Origin: Reticulitermes lucifugus
Taxonomy: Eukaryota > Arthropoda > Insecta > Blattodea > Rhinotermitidae
Direction: 5' to 3'
Length of the DNA stretch: 34,310 bases
Assembly: GCA_026260175.1 (NCBI GenBank)
Contig: JAKCWW010005961.1
Span: 1-34,310, forward strand
Positions 1 through 9,662 of this stretch are shown here, piece by piece. The first letter of the stretch is position 1; every line of letters begins with the position of its first letter. The position numbers and the translations under genes were made by a program. The notes under the pieces are model-generated. The model made no database searches. It was not told the origin of the DNA and worked only from the letters and a program-made list of their open reading frames with translations.

Positions 1-840
1 TTCTAAATGGTTCTATCTGCATAATCCTAAAACAATAAACTAATCGATCATATCTCATATACCGATCAGAACCCGCTTTACTCAAGTCCTGCGTTCCCAA
101 CCTGCTTACTGTAATTCTGCCACCAGTTACATCCGCGTCCTACTCAAGTTTAAATTCTGGCACCTACACCTTCCTAAGCAATTACAACAAACTTCTACCT
201 GTTCAACCCATCATTAATGTTACTAAATTTCCATTACTAACAAAAGAAATGCAAATTCTTAAAAACTGACCCGTGGCTGGATCCTGGCCTTGAGTAAGAT
301 TTTAAAAATGTAACATATCCAATAATCTATCAATCAAAACGTCACTCCAGTTTTTAATTCATTACATAACTTTGACGATAACATAATTATCATTTGTCTT
401 CGTTAGGGAAGTTCCATTATGTAAGAGAAGTTTCATTTTCGTTGGTATTACGTAGTTCTTCGTTACTAACCAATAACCCAGTCACGTCTTTCTGCGGCCC
501 AAAAGCAAAGTCTCTCTCATTTTACGAACAATGCTCTGAACGAAGAGGAGCACAGAGAAGGCAGACGCTTGGATGCAGTGAATAATTACGGTATTAGAGA
601 AAAAACTATTGATACCTTTAGATCAAATTCGTCTGCAAGCGCGCCAGTACAGAATTTCTACCGTAACTTAAATACTGGGCGTGGGTTCTGCTGGCGTAAC
701 GCTTCGTCTTTTGAGCTCTCTTTACAAAACGAATCAAATCAAAGAATTACTGAGAGACGACACTTTCCCGTCTGCATATTTTAGCTCTCAAATTATGCTA
801 CAGAGTTCGACAAAATTTATTACTGCCGCTCACACTGAAC

Positions 841-872
<32 letters not shown>

Positions 873-1557
873 CATTATTATTAAAGAAGATAACTACATA
901 GACATTACTTGCACAATTCATAAACCAGACATCTGTTAAGACAATAATTATGAATCACAGACTAACTATACAGCAAATTCACACATAAATCATAAGTAGA
1001 TAGCTGTAGAGACAATAACTGTAAGAATCATAAAACTAAATAGCTCTAGGGACAAAAGAACAATCACACAAAATGTCTGTAAGGATGTGAACTATTACAG
1101 AAAAGGTAAAGTATACTCGTAATTAGTGGCTGGACTGTGTAAACATGGTGGTGTTCCTTCTGGCTAAACGCATTAATAAACATAAAACACATTTTAATCG
1201 ATGATTTAATCCCATGTTATGGAATACTCCATAAAATTCAATTTGACAAGATGACAATTCATTGCAGTTATCTGGAATATGGCGGCGCAATCAGCATAGT
1301 GACTGCCTATAGGTAGGATGGACGTTCCTCGATTTCTGACACGGGAAAATGTTCATCTCTTCCCTACAACGGGGACAAATCCGTCTTCTACCCAGAAGGT
1401 TCCACAAACACCTTCCCCACAGGTAAAACGACCAGAGCATAACGCTTACCACTCACGTCCGTCTAGGGTCGAGGTCTAATGCGCGTGGAGCATATTTCCA
1501 CTTCTCGCGTTTTCATTGCGTAATGTCTCATTAAGGACAGAAAACATATTACAGCCA
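1..1557. other. No gene seen; AT-rich DNA
   Basis: Only short open frames are present (63-71 codons), with no recognisable motif, and they overlap one another in different frames. The one clear feature is the ATT microsatellite listed separately. I see nothing else that I can support. Confidence 0.6.
842..883 (+). repeat. (ATT)n microsatellite
   Basis: About 14 copies of a TTA/ATT trinucleotide with one C interruption near the end. Simple repeat; no function implied. Confidence 0.95.
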
Positions 1558-1640
1558 GGTCTTATGACATGTGGTGCTGCGTTGCTGGGTTCGTGGCTCC
1601 CGACATTTCGATAGACCGTAATGCCTTCATCTTCAAGGGC
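1558..1640 (-). mobile_element. Penelope-like 3' module, decayed
   Basis: On the minus strand this reads TTGAAGATG, then a stem region, then CGAAATGTCGG, then about 45 bases on ATGTCATAAGACC. The same two-block layout recurs at 4.6, 15.1, 17.06, 17.8, 18.97 and 26.5 kb, and at 18.97 kb it is attached to a Penelope-type GIY-YIG endonuclease. That linkage is why I assign the module to PLE 3' ends. The first block has lost the canonical CTGANGA (it is TTGAAGA), so no ribozyme activity is expected. Confidence 0.4.
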
Positions 1641-4080
1641 CAAGCGTCTAACAACTAGATAGACAATGGACGTATTAGGTCACATTGTAGCGCGTGTTGC
1701 CTTGGAAAAGCAACACTGTGTTCTCTGCGTACTGTTGAGTTATAGATCAGTGCCAATGTATAAAATAACTTCTGCAGCATCATTTGCGGCAACAATGCGC
1801 TATTCTTATTGTTATCGGCAAAAATATGTATAATCCTTTGCCTTGGGACCTCAAGAGTGCGTTTACTTTAGTATCGTTGAGCGATTTTACGTCGCTGTCA
1901 ACAATATAAACATACTTAGGTCTGCATGTAAAGTGCCCAATATCCTTTGTTCGATTGTAAAAAATATGGATTTTCTAGACGGTTTTGCATGAAAGCCCCC
2001 TATATTAAATTTCACGCAAATACGTCAAGCAGGAGCCGAGTTAATATATGCGGAATGTCGGACGAACGGACAGGCATGAAGACGTCAACAGGCGTTGTTC
2101 GCGACTTAGGCGAAAGCGACTACAAATGGTCCATACGTTTCGGACTCACTGACCCTTCAAGAAGAAGACACTATGAGACTTGAAAAAGTCGCAGACAATT
2201 AACCCACCGAAACAGCGTCATCTCGCAAAAGACAGAGGTGGCCAAACAGTCGATCGCGGCCGCTTTGTGGTTTCTCTCAAAAGTTATTTGCCGCCTCAGT
2301 ACAATCAACAGCTCTTCGCTTGACAGAATTTTTGGACCACCCTACCTCCACGAAGAAGCCTTCTCCCAGATGAAGATAATTAAATCAAGATACCGAAATC
2401 GTCTGACCGACGGACACTTAAATTACTGCTTTAACTTGTGCCTAAGTAATCTTTCAGTAAGTTATCGCAAGATATGCAGTGTCATGCATCAACTTCACTA
2501 TGGAAAGGTTAATGAAAAACACCTTTTAATTATGGTAAACTGTTTTAGTTTGAAAAGAACAATTTTTAATAAACGAAACAATTGTACTTTTATATGTTTA
2601 ATGTTATTATGCCATTTTACATTTATTTGCCTAGTTGACCTAATATTAATACAATACGTACTATGGTAGATCGCGAAAGATTTTGTCTTTACAGTAGATC
2701 ACTGAGTCCAAAAGCCTGGCCACCTAGGCCATAAGACCTGAATCCTCTAAAATACTGCTGGGAGAACGTCATATTTTGCAGGAATGACTTTATTTTTATC
2801 TTTACGTTGACCGATAAGTGAAAATGTGTTTTCTTTCTTTCCTTCTCACGTTTCTAAACAAATGTATATGCGTATTGGTGCATGTCAAAGGAGTCAATCA
2901 CTGTAACAGAGAAATTTTTGGTTTTCTATGGAGAGCTACACCATTCCAAGCTAAGCACAAGAACTGCTCGTCTGGCCACACCAAACCATCGCCTCTCAGC
3001 CCATACTACTTCGGTTAATCCCCAAGGGAGAAAAATCAAGGCAGTTACACTTCACTTCCTCTCGTGGACTAACGTTGCTCTTTCTCATACTCTGCCCGTT
3101 AGCCCTCCCCATACTGGTAGCTGCGTTAAAGTTTAATATTTGAGATGCAATGGCTTGCAGAGATAGCAACACTGCTGTGTCCACGGGTCCATGCCCTGTG
3201 TTACTGTCGTAGAGTGTTAAACTACATACTCGTACATTATAAATACTTTTAATGCTATACTGAAATTAATATGTAGAAAATGATGCAGTATTCGCTTTGA
3301 GTGAATCAGAACACCACATATTTTTGGGAATATCAACTTCGTACGTTGTAATTTGGAAAAAATATGTCGGCAGTCACAAGCCAGCGCGTTTCCAGCTAAA
3401 ATAACCTACCCAATAAATAAGTCTTATGGGACTAAAAGGTAATCTGCCTTCCAGTTTTTACTAAAGAGTTGCCTTGAGAATCTCATTTAGAAATAAAGCC
3501 GGTCATGCATGATATTTGCTCACTTGTGCACTTTAATAAGAGGCAAAATAGCGTTTTTTCAATTAATGAACAGTGAAAAAGTCAGTAGGACTTCAATAGT
3601 TGCCGCGAAATTCGTCTGCCATTCATGCAAGGTAGGCTATGCCTAGCGACGTGTTTACTCCCAATACAAACATGCGGGAAAAGTTGCCAGTAAAGAACGG
3701 CATTTTGTACGCACTGCACATACACAAATAACGACATTCACTACAAGATGGATTGACTAATTATTTAACGTACAGCAATATGATTTTGCTTCGATTGCTA
3801 ACGAGTAATAAGCTTTGGATGGAGCACCAGACAAAGATTCAAGCTAAATTCACGAAAAAGCTGTCACCTTCCACCAACAAAAGCGAGCAATTGCTTTCAC
3901 TCAATTGCAGAACTGAGCAACATGGAAGTAATCGGCATACCAAAGGCCTAGTAAAAAATATTCTGTAGTTCAGAAACTGTTAAAACATAGGCCTATCTAA
4001 TATTCGCAACGCCTACAGGTTCTTTGTGGGATTTCCGAAAGACATAAACATAAAAATATCAATAGCTCTTCCTGACATGG
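1641..4080. other. No gene seen
   Basis: Contains several open frames up to 143 codons (2238-2669, +). They lack recognisable domains, have no convincing start context and end in AT-rich low-complexity peptide. Nothing repeat-like was recognised. Treated as unannotated intergenic DNA. Confidence 0.5.
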
Positions 4081-4084
4081 TTCT

Positions 4085-4452
4085 TCAAGGGAGCCGGGAG
4101 CTATGCCGGAGGTAGTTAAGTTCCAGCAGTGTCATCCAAGCTGGACAGGCCCCAGCTGAGGAGTTACATGAAGCGTGTCCCTAGCGGAGGAAACCCCAAA
4201 GTAAAGTCATGGTCCTCCATGTCCGGATTTGGGCGTAGGATTAACAACCCTATCCCTGTAAAACACTATTGTTTCAAAACCGTAGATGAAGCCTCGGCGG
4301 AAGTAGGCCCGCTGGACAGCCGCGGAATAGATTGGAAGACGTGCGGGAAGGATGTCGCAAAATTGTTCAGTACAAGAAACTGGAGCATAGCGACAAAACA
4401 TCTGAGTAACTGGAGGAAGAAAACAGGTGAGGCCACGGCAGAAGAGCCATAG
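4085..4452 (+). mobile_element. Probable 5' region of a non-LTR retroelement
   Basis: A GC-richer island with a 107-codon open frame. The frame includes phrases such as GFGRRINNPIPVKHYCF and DSRGIDWKTCGKDVAK. From memory, similar text (guanine-rich leader, then 'RRINNP') is repeated in many insect genomes just upstream of the apurinic endonuclease domain of non-LTR retrotransposons. No endonuclease domain follows here, so if the reading is right this is a stranded 5' fragment. The opposite strand is also open for 86 codons, which argues that openness here partly reflects composition. A search against insect repeat libraries would settle it. Confidence 0.35.
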
Positions 4453-4611
4453 GAAGAATTCAGGCACTGTACCCTAATGAGGTTTCAGAACTTCACTGCG
4501 GTGAATATTAGGAAAACCATCTTCTGTTACGTGAAGCCGTGTATTTTGGTAGATATGCACCAATGTTTCTAGAAACCTGCAGCGTACTCCTTTAGGGATG
4601 ACCAGTTTTGT

Positions 4612-4705
4612 CAATCGTGAAGATGCAGACAGGAGGTTCGCCCGAAACGTTGACACCTATGTACCATACAACACGGCGTCATGTCCCATAAGATCGAAAT
4701 CTCAC
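4612..4705 (+). mobile_element. Penelope-like 3' module, decayed
   Basis: Reads GTGAAGATG, a short GC-rich segment, CCGAAACGTTG, then ACGGC and CCCATAAGA. Same two-block layout as the other modules in this window. The first C of CTGANGA has become G, so the catalytic core is broken. Confidence 0.4.
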
Positions 4706-5325
4706 AATATCCTGACGAGCCCGTAGTTATGTAATTATAGCTGTAGAGAGAGGAAGGATGTGGTAGATATCAGTAAATGCCTTGCTCATTAATATAGACT
4801 GCTGCCAACTGCGCAGGTTTCAGGAAACGTTAAATGAGCAGCGCTGTACTTAATGCGAGATTGGTGTTTGCCGCGCAGGAAGAGGAAAGTACATTTAGGA
4901 ATGTATATCAAGAGTCCCTATGCAGCGACAATCCAGCGCGTGCTAGCCATAGCAGATAAGCGTTACTTGGCCACGTTCAAAATTAGGCTTAGAAATTACG
5001 AAAGAGAACTACTTAAATTTTTGGCAATACAAAAAAAGTATAACAGTGTAATAAACCACAGTGTGTTCAGAATACTTTATCCACCAGCATGGAAACTGAA
5101 TAACAGTACCAACAACATGAGGGAGACACCAAAAACATTTCCATTTATATCCAACTTCAGAGACTTCAATTTATTTTATTCCTTTCTGAAATTTAGTTGC
5201 TTTCTTCACATCGCGTAAGAAACCTTCCCTACTTAAACACTTCATCATAAAGCCGGAACCACCACGCTTTAACCTCGGTAAATGATGGACTAGAAAGGTC
5301 ATATTCATGCTCCGAACGTTTTAAT
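4706..5325. other. No gene seen
   Basis: A 121-codon open frame (4853-5218, +) is present, with a basic N-terminal half and a Phe-rich end. I recognise no motif and see no repeat copy in the window. Left unannotated. Confidence 0.45.
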
Positions 5326-5329
5326 TCCT

Positions 5330-5525
5330 AGGACAGTAAAAGGTGGAGAGAATTCCGGGTGAGCCACAGAATCGGATAGGACACAGCGGCGAAGAGAAAA
5401 TGTCTTGCCCCCCACGGGAATCAAAGCTCCCTTTTATCCAGCCCGTAGCCTGCCATTTGACTCAGTCTTCTCGGCTCTTTATAGCTACCACGTATGTGTG
5501 ACAAAGAGGGCGGTGTTGGCAGCGC
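5330..5525 (-). mobile_element. tRNA-derived SINE-like fragment (second family)
   Basis: On the minus strand there is a box A-like TGAGTCAAATGGC followed about 26 bases later by a box B-like GCTTTGATTCCC. After that come CACCCGGAATTCTC and a pyrimidine-rich stretch. This order (tRNA-like head, then a CCGG-TTCTC body) is typical of tRNA-derived SINEs of insects. The boxes are imperfect and no target-site duplication was identified, so the boundaries are approximate. Confidence 0.35.
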
Positions 5526-6165
5526 ATAACGCGTCCGGTTGCAGTTTAAGAACACGGACTCCAGGTACGAAGGGTAGCTGCGAAGAGACATCACGGACAT
5601 CAGAAAAGGGGTAGTCCTTCATCTTGGAAATTTTACCTGGGGCTAAAAATTTCTCGCTTTCAAAGAAAGGCATGTTACGAAACGTTAACCTGGGCCTCAG
5701 ACTTGGAAGGATTTCCTGAGCTCAAGATGGATCTTACAAAAGAGAAATTACCTGGTCTAGGTTTATCAAGTGTTCTTCTCGCTAGTTTTCGGACCAAAAC
5801 TCTCGGCATTTCTCATTTCCCCCTTGCTGGTGGCACGCCTGCTTACCTAATCCTCTTTCACTTATTCGTCCTAATAACAACGTACAGGCGAGTACAAAGA
5901 TTACAGCTCCTCAGTAAGCAAATACTCTCTTAGGTCCACATATTTTCCTGAGAAAACAATTTTCCACTTAGTGTGAGCGACTAAATTTCATACCCACACG
6001 AAACATGCAAAATTATATTGTTGGTTTTAATTTTCACCTTTCCTTGCGGATGTGTGTGTGTCTTTTCGAAAAAAAGTCTCCTGAGTTTTTGTATAGCTTA
6101 TCTGACCACAGCACAGTGGCCAGCTTATGTACCACTTAGTTTAACATTAATAAAACTTACAAATA
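5526..6165. other. No gene seen
   Basis: Short open frames only, none recognised. Contains a (TG)n-like run near 6051-6061. Confidence 0.5.
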
Positions 6166-6169
6166 ATAA

Positions 6170-6520
6170 ATTTAGGAAGGTATTTATGCCAAATATTATT
6201 CGGGTGATAAAATCAAGTAGAGTGAGATGGGTGTGGCATATGGCAAGTATGGGGACAGGAGAGGTGCGTACAGTTTTGGTGCGAAAGCCTCAGCGAAATA
6301 GGCCCCTTGGAAGACCTAGGCGTAGATGTGAACATAACACTAAAATGGATCTTAAAGAAGTCGGCTGAAAGGCCGTGGACTGGATTTACCTGTCTCAGGA
6401 TAGGGACAACTAACGGGCTGTTGTGAACACAGTAATAAACCCAGGTTCCATAAAGTGCGGGGAATTTCCTGACTAGCTGAAGACCTGTTAGCTTCTCAAG
6501 AAGGACTCTGCTCCGTGGAA
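6170..6520 (+). pseudogene. Non-LTR retrotransposon reverse transcriptase, C-terminal end
   Basis: The frame ending at 6368 carries RPLGRPRRR followed by KMDLKEVG. After a TGA stop the same reading continues as DWIYLSQDRDN and then TVIN. This is the well-known C-terminal tail of reverse transcriptases of insect non-LTR elements: a basic RPLGRPRRRW segment, KMDL, then WI.LAQDRD.WR. The Trp after the Arg run has become Cys, and at least two stops interrupt the tail. The copy is 5'-truncated (no catalytic RT motifs), as expected for incomplete reverse transcription. Its 3' sequence (GGTTCCATAAAGTGCGGGG, then GGACTCTGCTCCGTGG) recurs at 8107-8200 and, more diverged, at about 23.4-23.5 kb. Dead copy. 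Confidence 0.8.
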
Positions 6521-6532
6521 TTGTTATAATAA

Positions 6533-6556
6533 TAATATTATTATTATTAATAATAA
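6533..6556. repeat. ATT/AAT microsatellite, self-complementary
   Basis: Short runs of AAT and ATT abut, making a small AT-rich inverted repeat immediately downstream of the retroelement remnant. Possibly the decayed tail of that element. Confidence 0.6.
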
Positions 6557-6814
6557 CATTTTCCGCAGAATATATTGATGGAACCTACACAATTCCGAGA
6601 CCATCAATTGTTTCCTTCAACAGCATTAACCGGTTGGTATTGGTAATGAGGACGCAGTGTGTTTGCTGTGAGGAAGGTATGCGTTTTGAAGTATCATACA
6701 GACGACGGTCATGTTTCAATTGTTTAGAACTGCACTGACGCTATGATGTGTACTTAAAATGTCAGAAAGTCCATGAGTGGGATCTGAAATTGGCAGTAGC
6801 CACGGTGTCTGCCA

Positions 6815-6995
6815 CATGGCAGACATAGAGGAGCTTGTTTAGAGCATTGTTTGAATGCAGTTGCGGCCCAATGGCGTGTCTGGTTTCGATCCCCAGCTTA
6901 CAGTTATCTGTGCCCCCGTCTGACCTACCCTCAAGCGACAGGTAGGGTTCATGTCGGCGGCTATGTGATACTTTAAATTCGGCAAAAGCTTGATA
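6815..6995 (+). mobile_element. tRNA-derived SINE-like fragment (third family)
   Basis: GAGGAGCTTGTTTAGAGC resembles a tRNA D-arm or box A head. About 40 bases later GGTTTCGATCCCC is a good box B. The intervening GCGGCCC fits an anticodon-arm position. The body (GACCTACCCTCAAGCGACAG) does not match the other SINEs here. The opposite strand carries a 78-codon frame, which I take as a by-product. Confidence 0.35.
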
Positions 6996-7430
6996 CATGC
7001 GCTTAGGTTATTTTACCTCCTTGTATTCCCCTGCGGCTACAGCGGCTCCGCTTTGCTTTAGAGTGCGTCATTAGGAGGTTCCAAGAAAGCGGGATGGAGT
7101 AGAACTGAATGGGACGTTATCAGCTTATGGTCTTTACTTATTGGTAATAATTTATTGGGTGAAATGAAAACACGATTAGGAGAACTACCGGTCCTATATT
7201 AGACACAAGTAAGGACTATCGTCTACAAACAGAAGCAGAGAGAAACAAACCTGTAATTTTCTGATTGACTACAAGCTATGTAACCATTTTAGAAACATTT
7301 TAATCCTTTTATAATAACTTATTTTACATTACTGTAAGAAGTGGACAATAATAGACCACTCATATTCTACATATACGGATGTAACCACATATGTAATAAC
7401 TGCATGGTCTATGCTAAATAATCTCTACGA
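6996..7430. other. No gene seen
   Basis: AT-rich DNA leading into the hammerhead-like motif. Nothing recognised. Confidence 0.5.
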
Positions 7431-7474
7431 CCCCCTGAAGATGGTGGTTTAAACCACCGAAATACGTATAGGGG
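7431..7474 (+). ncRNA. Hammerhead ribozyme-like motif
   Basis: All parts of a type I hammerhead are in order. Stem I is CCCC (7431-7434) with GGGG (7471-7474). The core CTGAAGA is at 7435-7441. Stem II is a perfect self-complementary 8-bp arm (7443-7458). GAAA is at 7459-7462. Stem III is ATAC with GTAT (7462-7469) with no loop. The expected cleavage triplet is ATA, so the cut would fall before G7471. The one departure is an extra T (7442) between the core and stem II. A loopless palindromic stem III suggests activity as a dimer, as described for short-stem hammerheads of retroelements. Known for the class: PLE terminal repeats carry such ribozymes. Inferred here: activity. The four Ns right after GGGG hide the rest of stem I. 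Confidence 0.5.
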
Positions 7475-7546
7475 NNNNTTTAAGAATAAACTATTGTGAA
7501 TAAAGTTTATGTGCATTAGTTGGTTTTTAATGAATATTTCTTAACT
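7475..7546 (+). mobile_element. Single copy of the fold-back arm sequence
   Basis: After a 4-N gap, TTAAGAATAAACTATTGTG through GTGCATTAGTTGG matches, almost base for base, each arm of the palindrome at 8634-8747. Its TTTATGTGCATT.GTTGG part also ends the arms of the 15.5-16.3 kb pair. Lying straight after the hammerhead motif, it is probably the terminal sequence of the same element. Confidence 0.6.
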
Positions 7547-7549
7547 GTA

Positions 7550-8106
7550 ATTTCAAGTCTAGCTACCATAATGCAGGATAAAGTCCTAACGTAAAAGTAG
7601 CTCATAAATAGCTTTGTATATTTTATTGATACATTCCGCTGTGTTTTGATACAAATGAATAAGTACAAAATCCACTATCCACAGTTATTTTGTTAATGAG
7701 TACAATATCAGTAAATAAAGATAACATATTGTAGCATTAATATAAGTAATAGCTGTGAATTACTGGATTTTAATTTTCTTCATTTAGCTCCTAACACTTT
7801 GAAATTATGACAAAGCTGAAAGATTTGGAATGACATTAGCAAATAAACGTTACATGGAAGAATATTACGATCACATTAAGTATGAGGAAGGCTTGCTATA
7901 ATTTTTGGCACAATACTTTTTCCTCCCGTCTGCTATCAGCGCAGCATCAGAATATACTCGTACAAAATATTACTCTCTATGGGTGTGAATACAGAGGGAA
8001 TCGCATACAACAAACTACTCACATGTAACAAGACAGCAGAACTGAGATATCTGGGTACCGTTTCATATAAGTTTAAAATCAGGTGAGAAAAATAGAACTA
8101 AGGTAC
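7550..8106. other. No gene seen; very AT-rich
   Basis: No open frame worth noting and no repeat recognised. Confidence 0.55.
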
Positions 8107-8200
8107 CTGTGAATATGGTAATGAACCTTCTGGTTCCATAAAGTACGGGGAATTTGTTGATTAGCTGAGGTTTCAAGGAGGACTCTGCTCTGTGGCAGTA
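8107..8200 (+). mobile_element. Non-LTR retrotransposon 3' tail fragment
   Basis: Matches the 3' end of the 6.2-kb copy: CTGTGAATATGGTAATGAACC, then GGTTCCATAAAGTACGGGG, then GGACTCTGCTCTGTGG. It covers only the end of the coding tail and the 3' untranslated part, so it is a very short 5'-truncated copy. Confidence 0.65.
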
Positions 8201-8617
8201 GTCAGTTGTTTATGTACTTCTATTTTACATGACATACGTTACTAATACTTGTACGTTAACACAATCCATTGTACTGAAGTGTCTGCTATTTACTGTCATG
8301 TTAATACACCGTCCTTGTTCGTATGCAGCGAGTCCCCTTGAACGCTATTGTATCATGTTTATGGAATGTAAAATTTTAATAGGGCTTACACTTAATTAAA
8401 TAGCCCTATAAGTGAAGCAAACATTTCACTGAATATAACAGATTAAAATATATAGCTATCAGATTTTTCTATTGGGTTGATTTATGGGAAATTCAATCTT
8501 TAAGAACTTATGCGCAGTTAACACGAGTTAAAAGGTTAATAAAGCCGTATAATAACAACAGAGAATTTCACGTATTCACATATGTTTAATTTTCTGGGTC
8601 ACGCAACGGATTTTGTT
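8201..8617. other. No gene seen; AT-rich
   Basis: No recognisable gene or repeat. Confidence 0.55.
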
Positions 8618-8618
8618 A

Positions 8619-8796
8619 AAATTTCTTAGAGGAATATTCATTAAAAACCAACTAATGCACATAAACTTTATTCACAATAGTTTATTCTTAAGAATAAACT
8701 ATTGTGAATAAAGTTTATTTGCATTAGTTGGTTTTTAATTAATATTTCTTAATTGAAAAGATGCACAGTAAATACAATGTTAAATTTCTTAGAGGA
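8619..8796. mobile_element. Palindromic fold-back insertion with target-site duplication
   Basis: Two arms of about 57 bp (8633-8689 and 8690-8747) are inverted copies of each other with about two mismatches and no spacer; the centre CTTAAG lies at 8687-8692. The whole is bounded by the 15-bp direct repeat AAATTTCTTAGAGGA at 8619-8633 and 8782-8796, so the inserted piece is about 148 bp. An asymmetric tail of about 30 bases (8748-8781) follows the right arm. Each arm is the same sequence as 7479-7546, which follows the hammerhead-like motif. The insertion is therefore an inverted terminal fragment of that element family. It has no coding capacity. Confidence 0.75.
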
Positions 8797-9295
8797 GGTG
8801 TGAAAATAAATGTCAGACGATTTTCATTCTTGGTAACTGGTTGTATCGTATTGTGTTTGACTTCCTACAATCGTGATAAACCTGTGTGCAGTGACGTCAT
8901 TCTAAATCTGCCCTACATTATGAACGCAAAATAAGCCGCTAAATTTTGAATAATATGTCACTAAATTTTAAATTCTAAATATGCCGCGACATTTTGTATT
9001 CGAATTAATGTCTATACATTTAAGAATATGCTTACTTTATAAAGCATACCATTACCGGTCAGATCTTGTTCGCCCCTGTTTTGTCATTTTACAGGCCTAA
9101 GCCAGAGGTGCACGGCTGGTGGATGTCAGCCCCTTCCCCAGTGACTGTCAATGAAAACAAATACTCTTGCATGTTTCGTTATTATTCGGTCCTAAAATAT
9201 TAATTTCATTAATTAATTAAATGTTTATCATCTAAACGTTACTTCAACAAAATTAATAATGAAATACAAGATAAAAAGGTAAATTTGTCGCTGTC
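8797..9295. other. No gene seen; AT-rich
   Basis: Nothing recognised. A short TTAATTAATTAA run lies near 9209-9220. Confidence 0.55.
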
Positions 9296-9557
9296 CACAC
9301 CATAAAGGCATACAAGTGGAGTAGAGGTGTTGCTCCATACATTAACCTGGGCACGAGATGGAGTAAGTATTCAACATCGCGCCCCGGGAGCTTTACCAAT
9401 GGAGGAAAAACGCCCCGATACCCACTCAATAGGAGGCTGGGCGGACACCAAGGCCGGTTTGGACGTTTCGGAGAAAAAAACACTCTTGCCCCTGTCGGAA
9501 AACGAACCACCCGTAGCGTAGTCACTATGCTGACTACGCTATCCCGCCTCCAATAAA
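9296..9557 (-). mobile_element. tRNA-derived SINE, family 1 copy
   Basis: Minus-strand copy of the SINE also at 11652-11957 and 21303-21600. Shared landmarks on the plus strand are a GGCATACAAGTGGAGTAGAG-type 3' part, CGCCCCGGGAGCTTTACC, and at the 5' end CCCGTAGCGTAGTC followed by GCTATCCCG. The last is the complement of the box A-containing head GGGATAGCGTAGTC. Translation of the minus strand gives the usual by-product phrase DSVVSIVTTLRV, which is not a real protein. The box B region is diverged. It abuts the purine-pyrimidine run at 9583. Confidence 0.7.
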
Positions 9558-9582
9558 AGGTAGTCTGAACATAATTATGTAA

Positions 9583-9662
9583 ACATACGTACGTATATGC
9601 ATACGTGCATGCATGCACGCATGCATGCGCATACACATACATGCATACACGCATATATGTAT
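9583..9662. repeat. 80-base alternating purine-pyrimidine tract
   Basis: Every base alternates purine and pyrimidine for 80 positions, mixing CA/TG, CG and TA steps (for example GCATGCATGCACGCATGC). Such tracts can adopt left-handed Z-form under supercoiling. It is not a simple unit microsatellite but a mosaic of ACGT, ATGC and AC motifs. Confidence 0.9.

Noticed and set aside
2238..2669. 143-codon plus-strand open frame
   Set aside because: Second half is low-complexity Phe/Leu/Cys-rich peptide from AT-rich DNA, no motif, no start or splice context. It is a chance frame as far as I can see.
4207..4467. 86-codon minus-strand frame opposite the retroelement 5' fragment
   Set aside because: The plus-strand reading is the one that resembles repeated insect sequence; the minus frame is its shadow.
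4853..5218. 121-codon plus-strand open frame
   Set aside because: No recognisable domain and no second copy or conservation evidence available; length is not exceptional.
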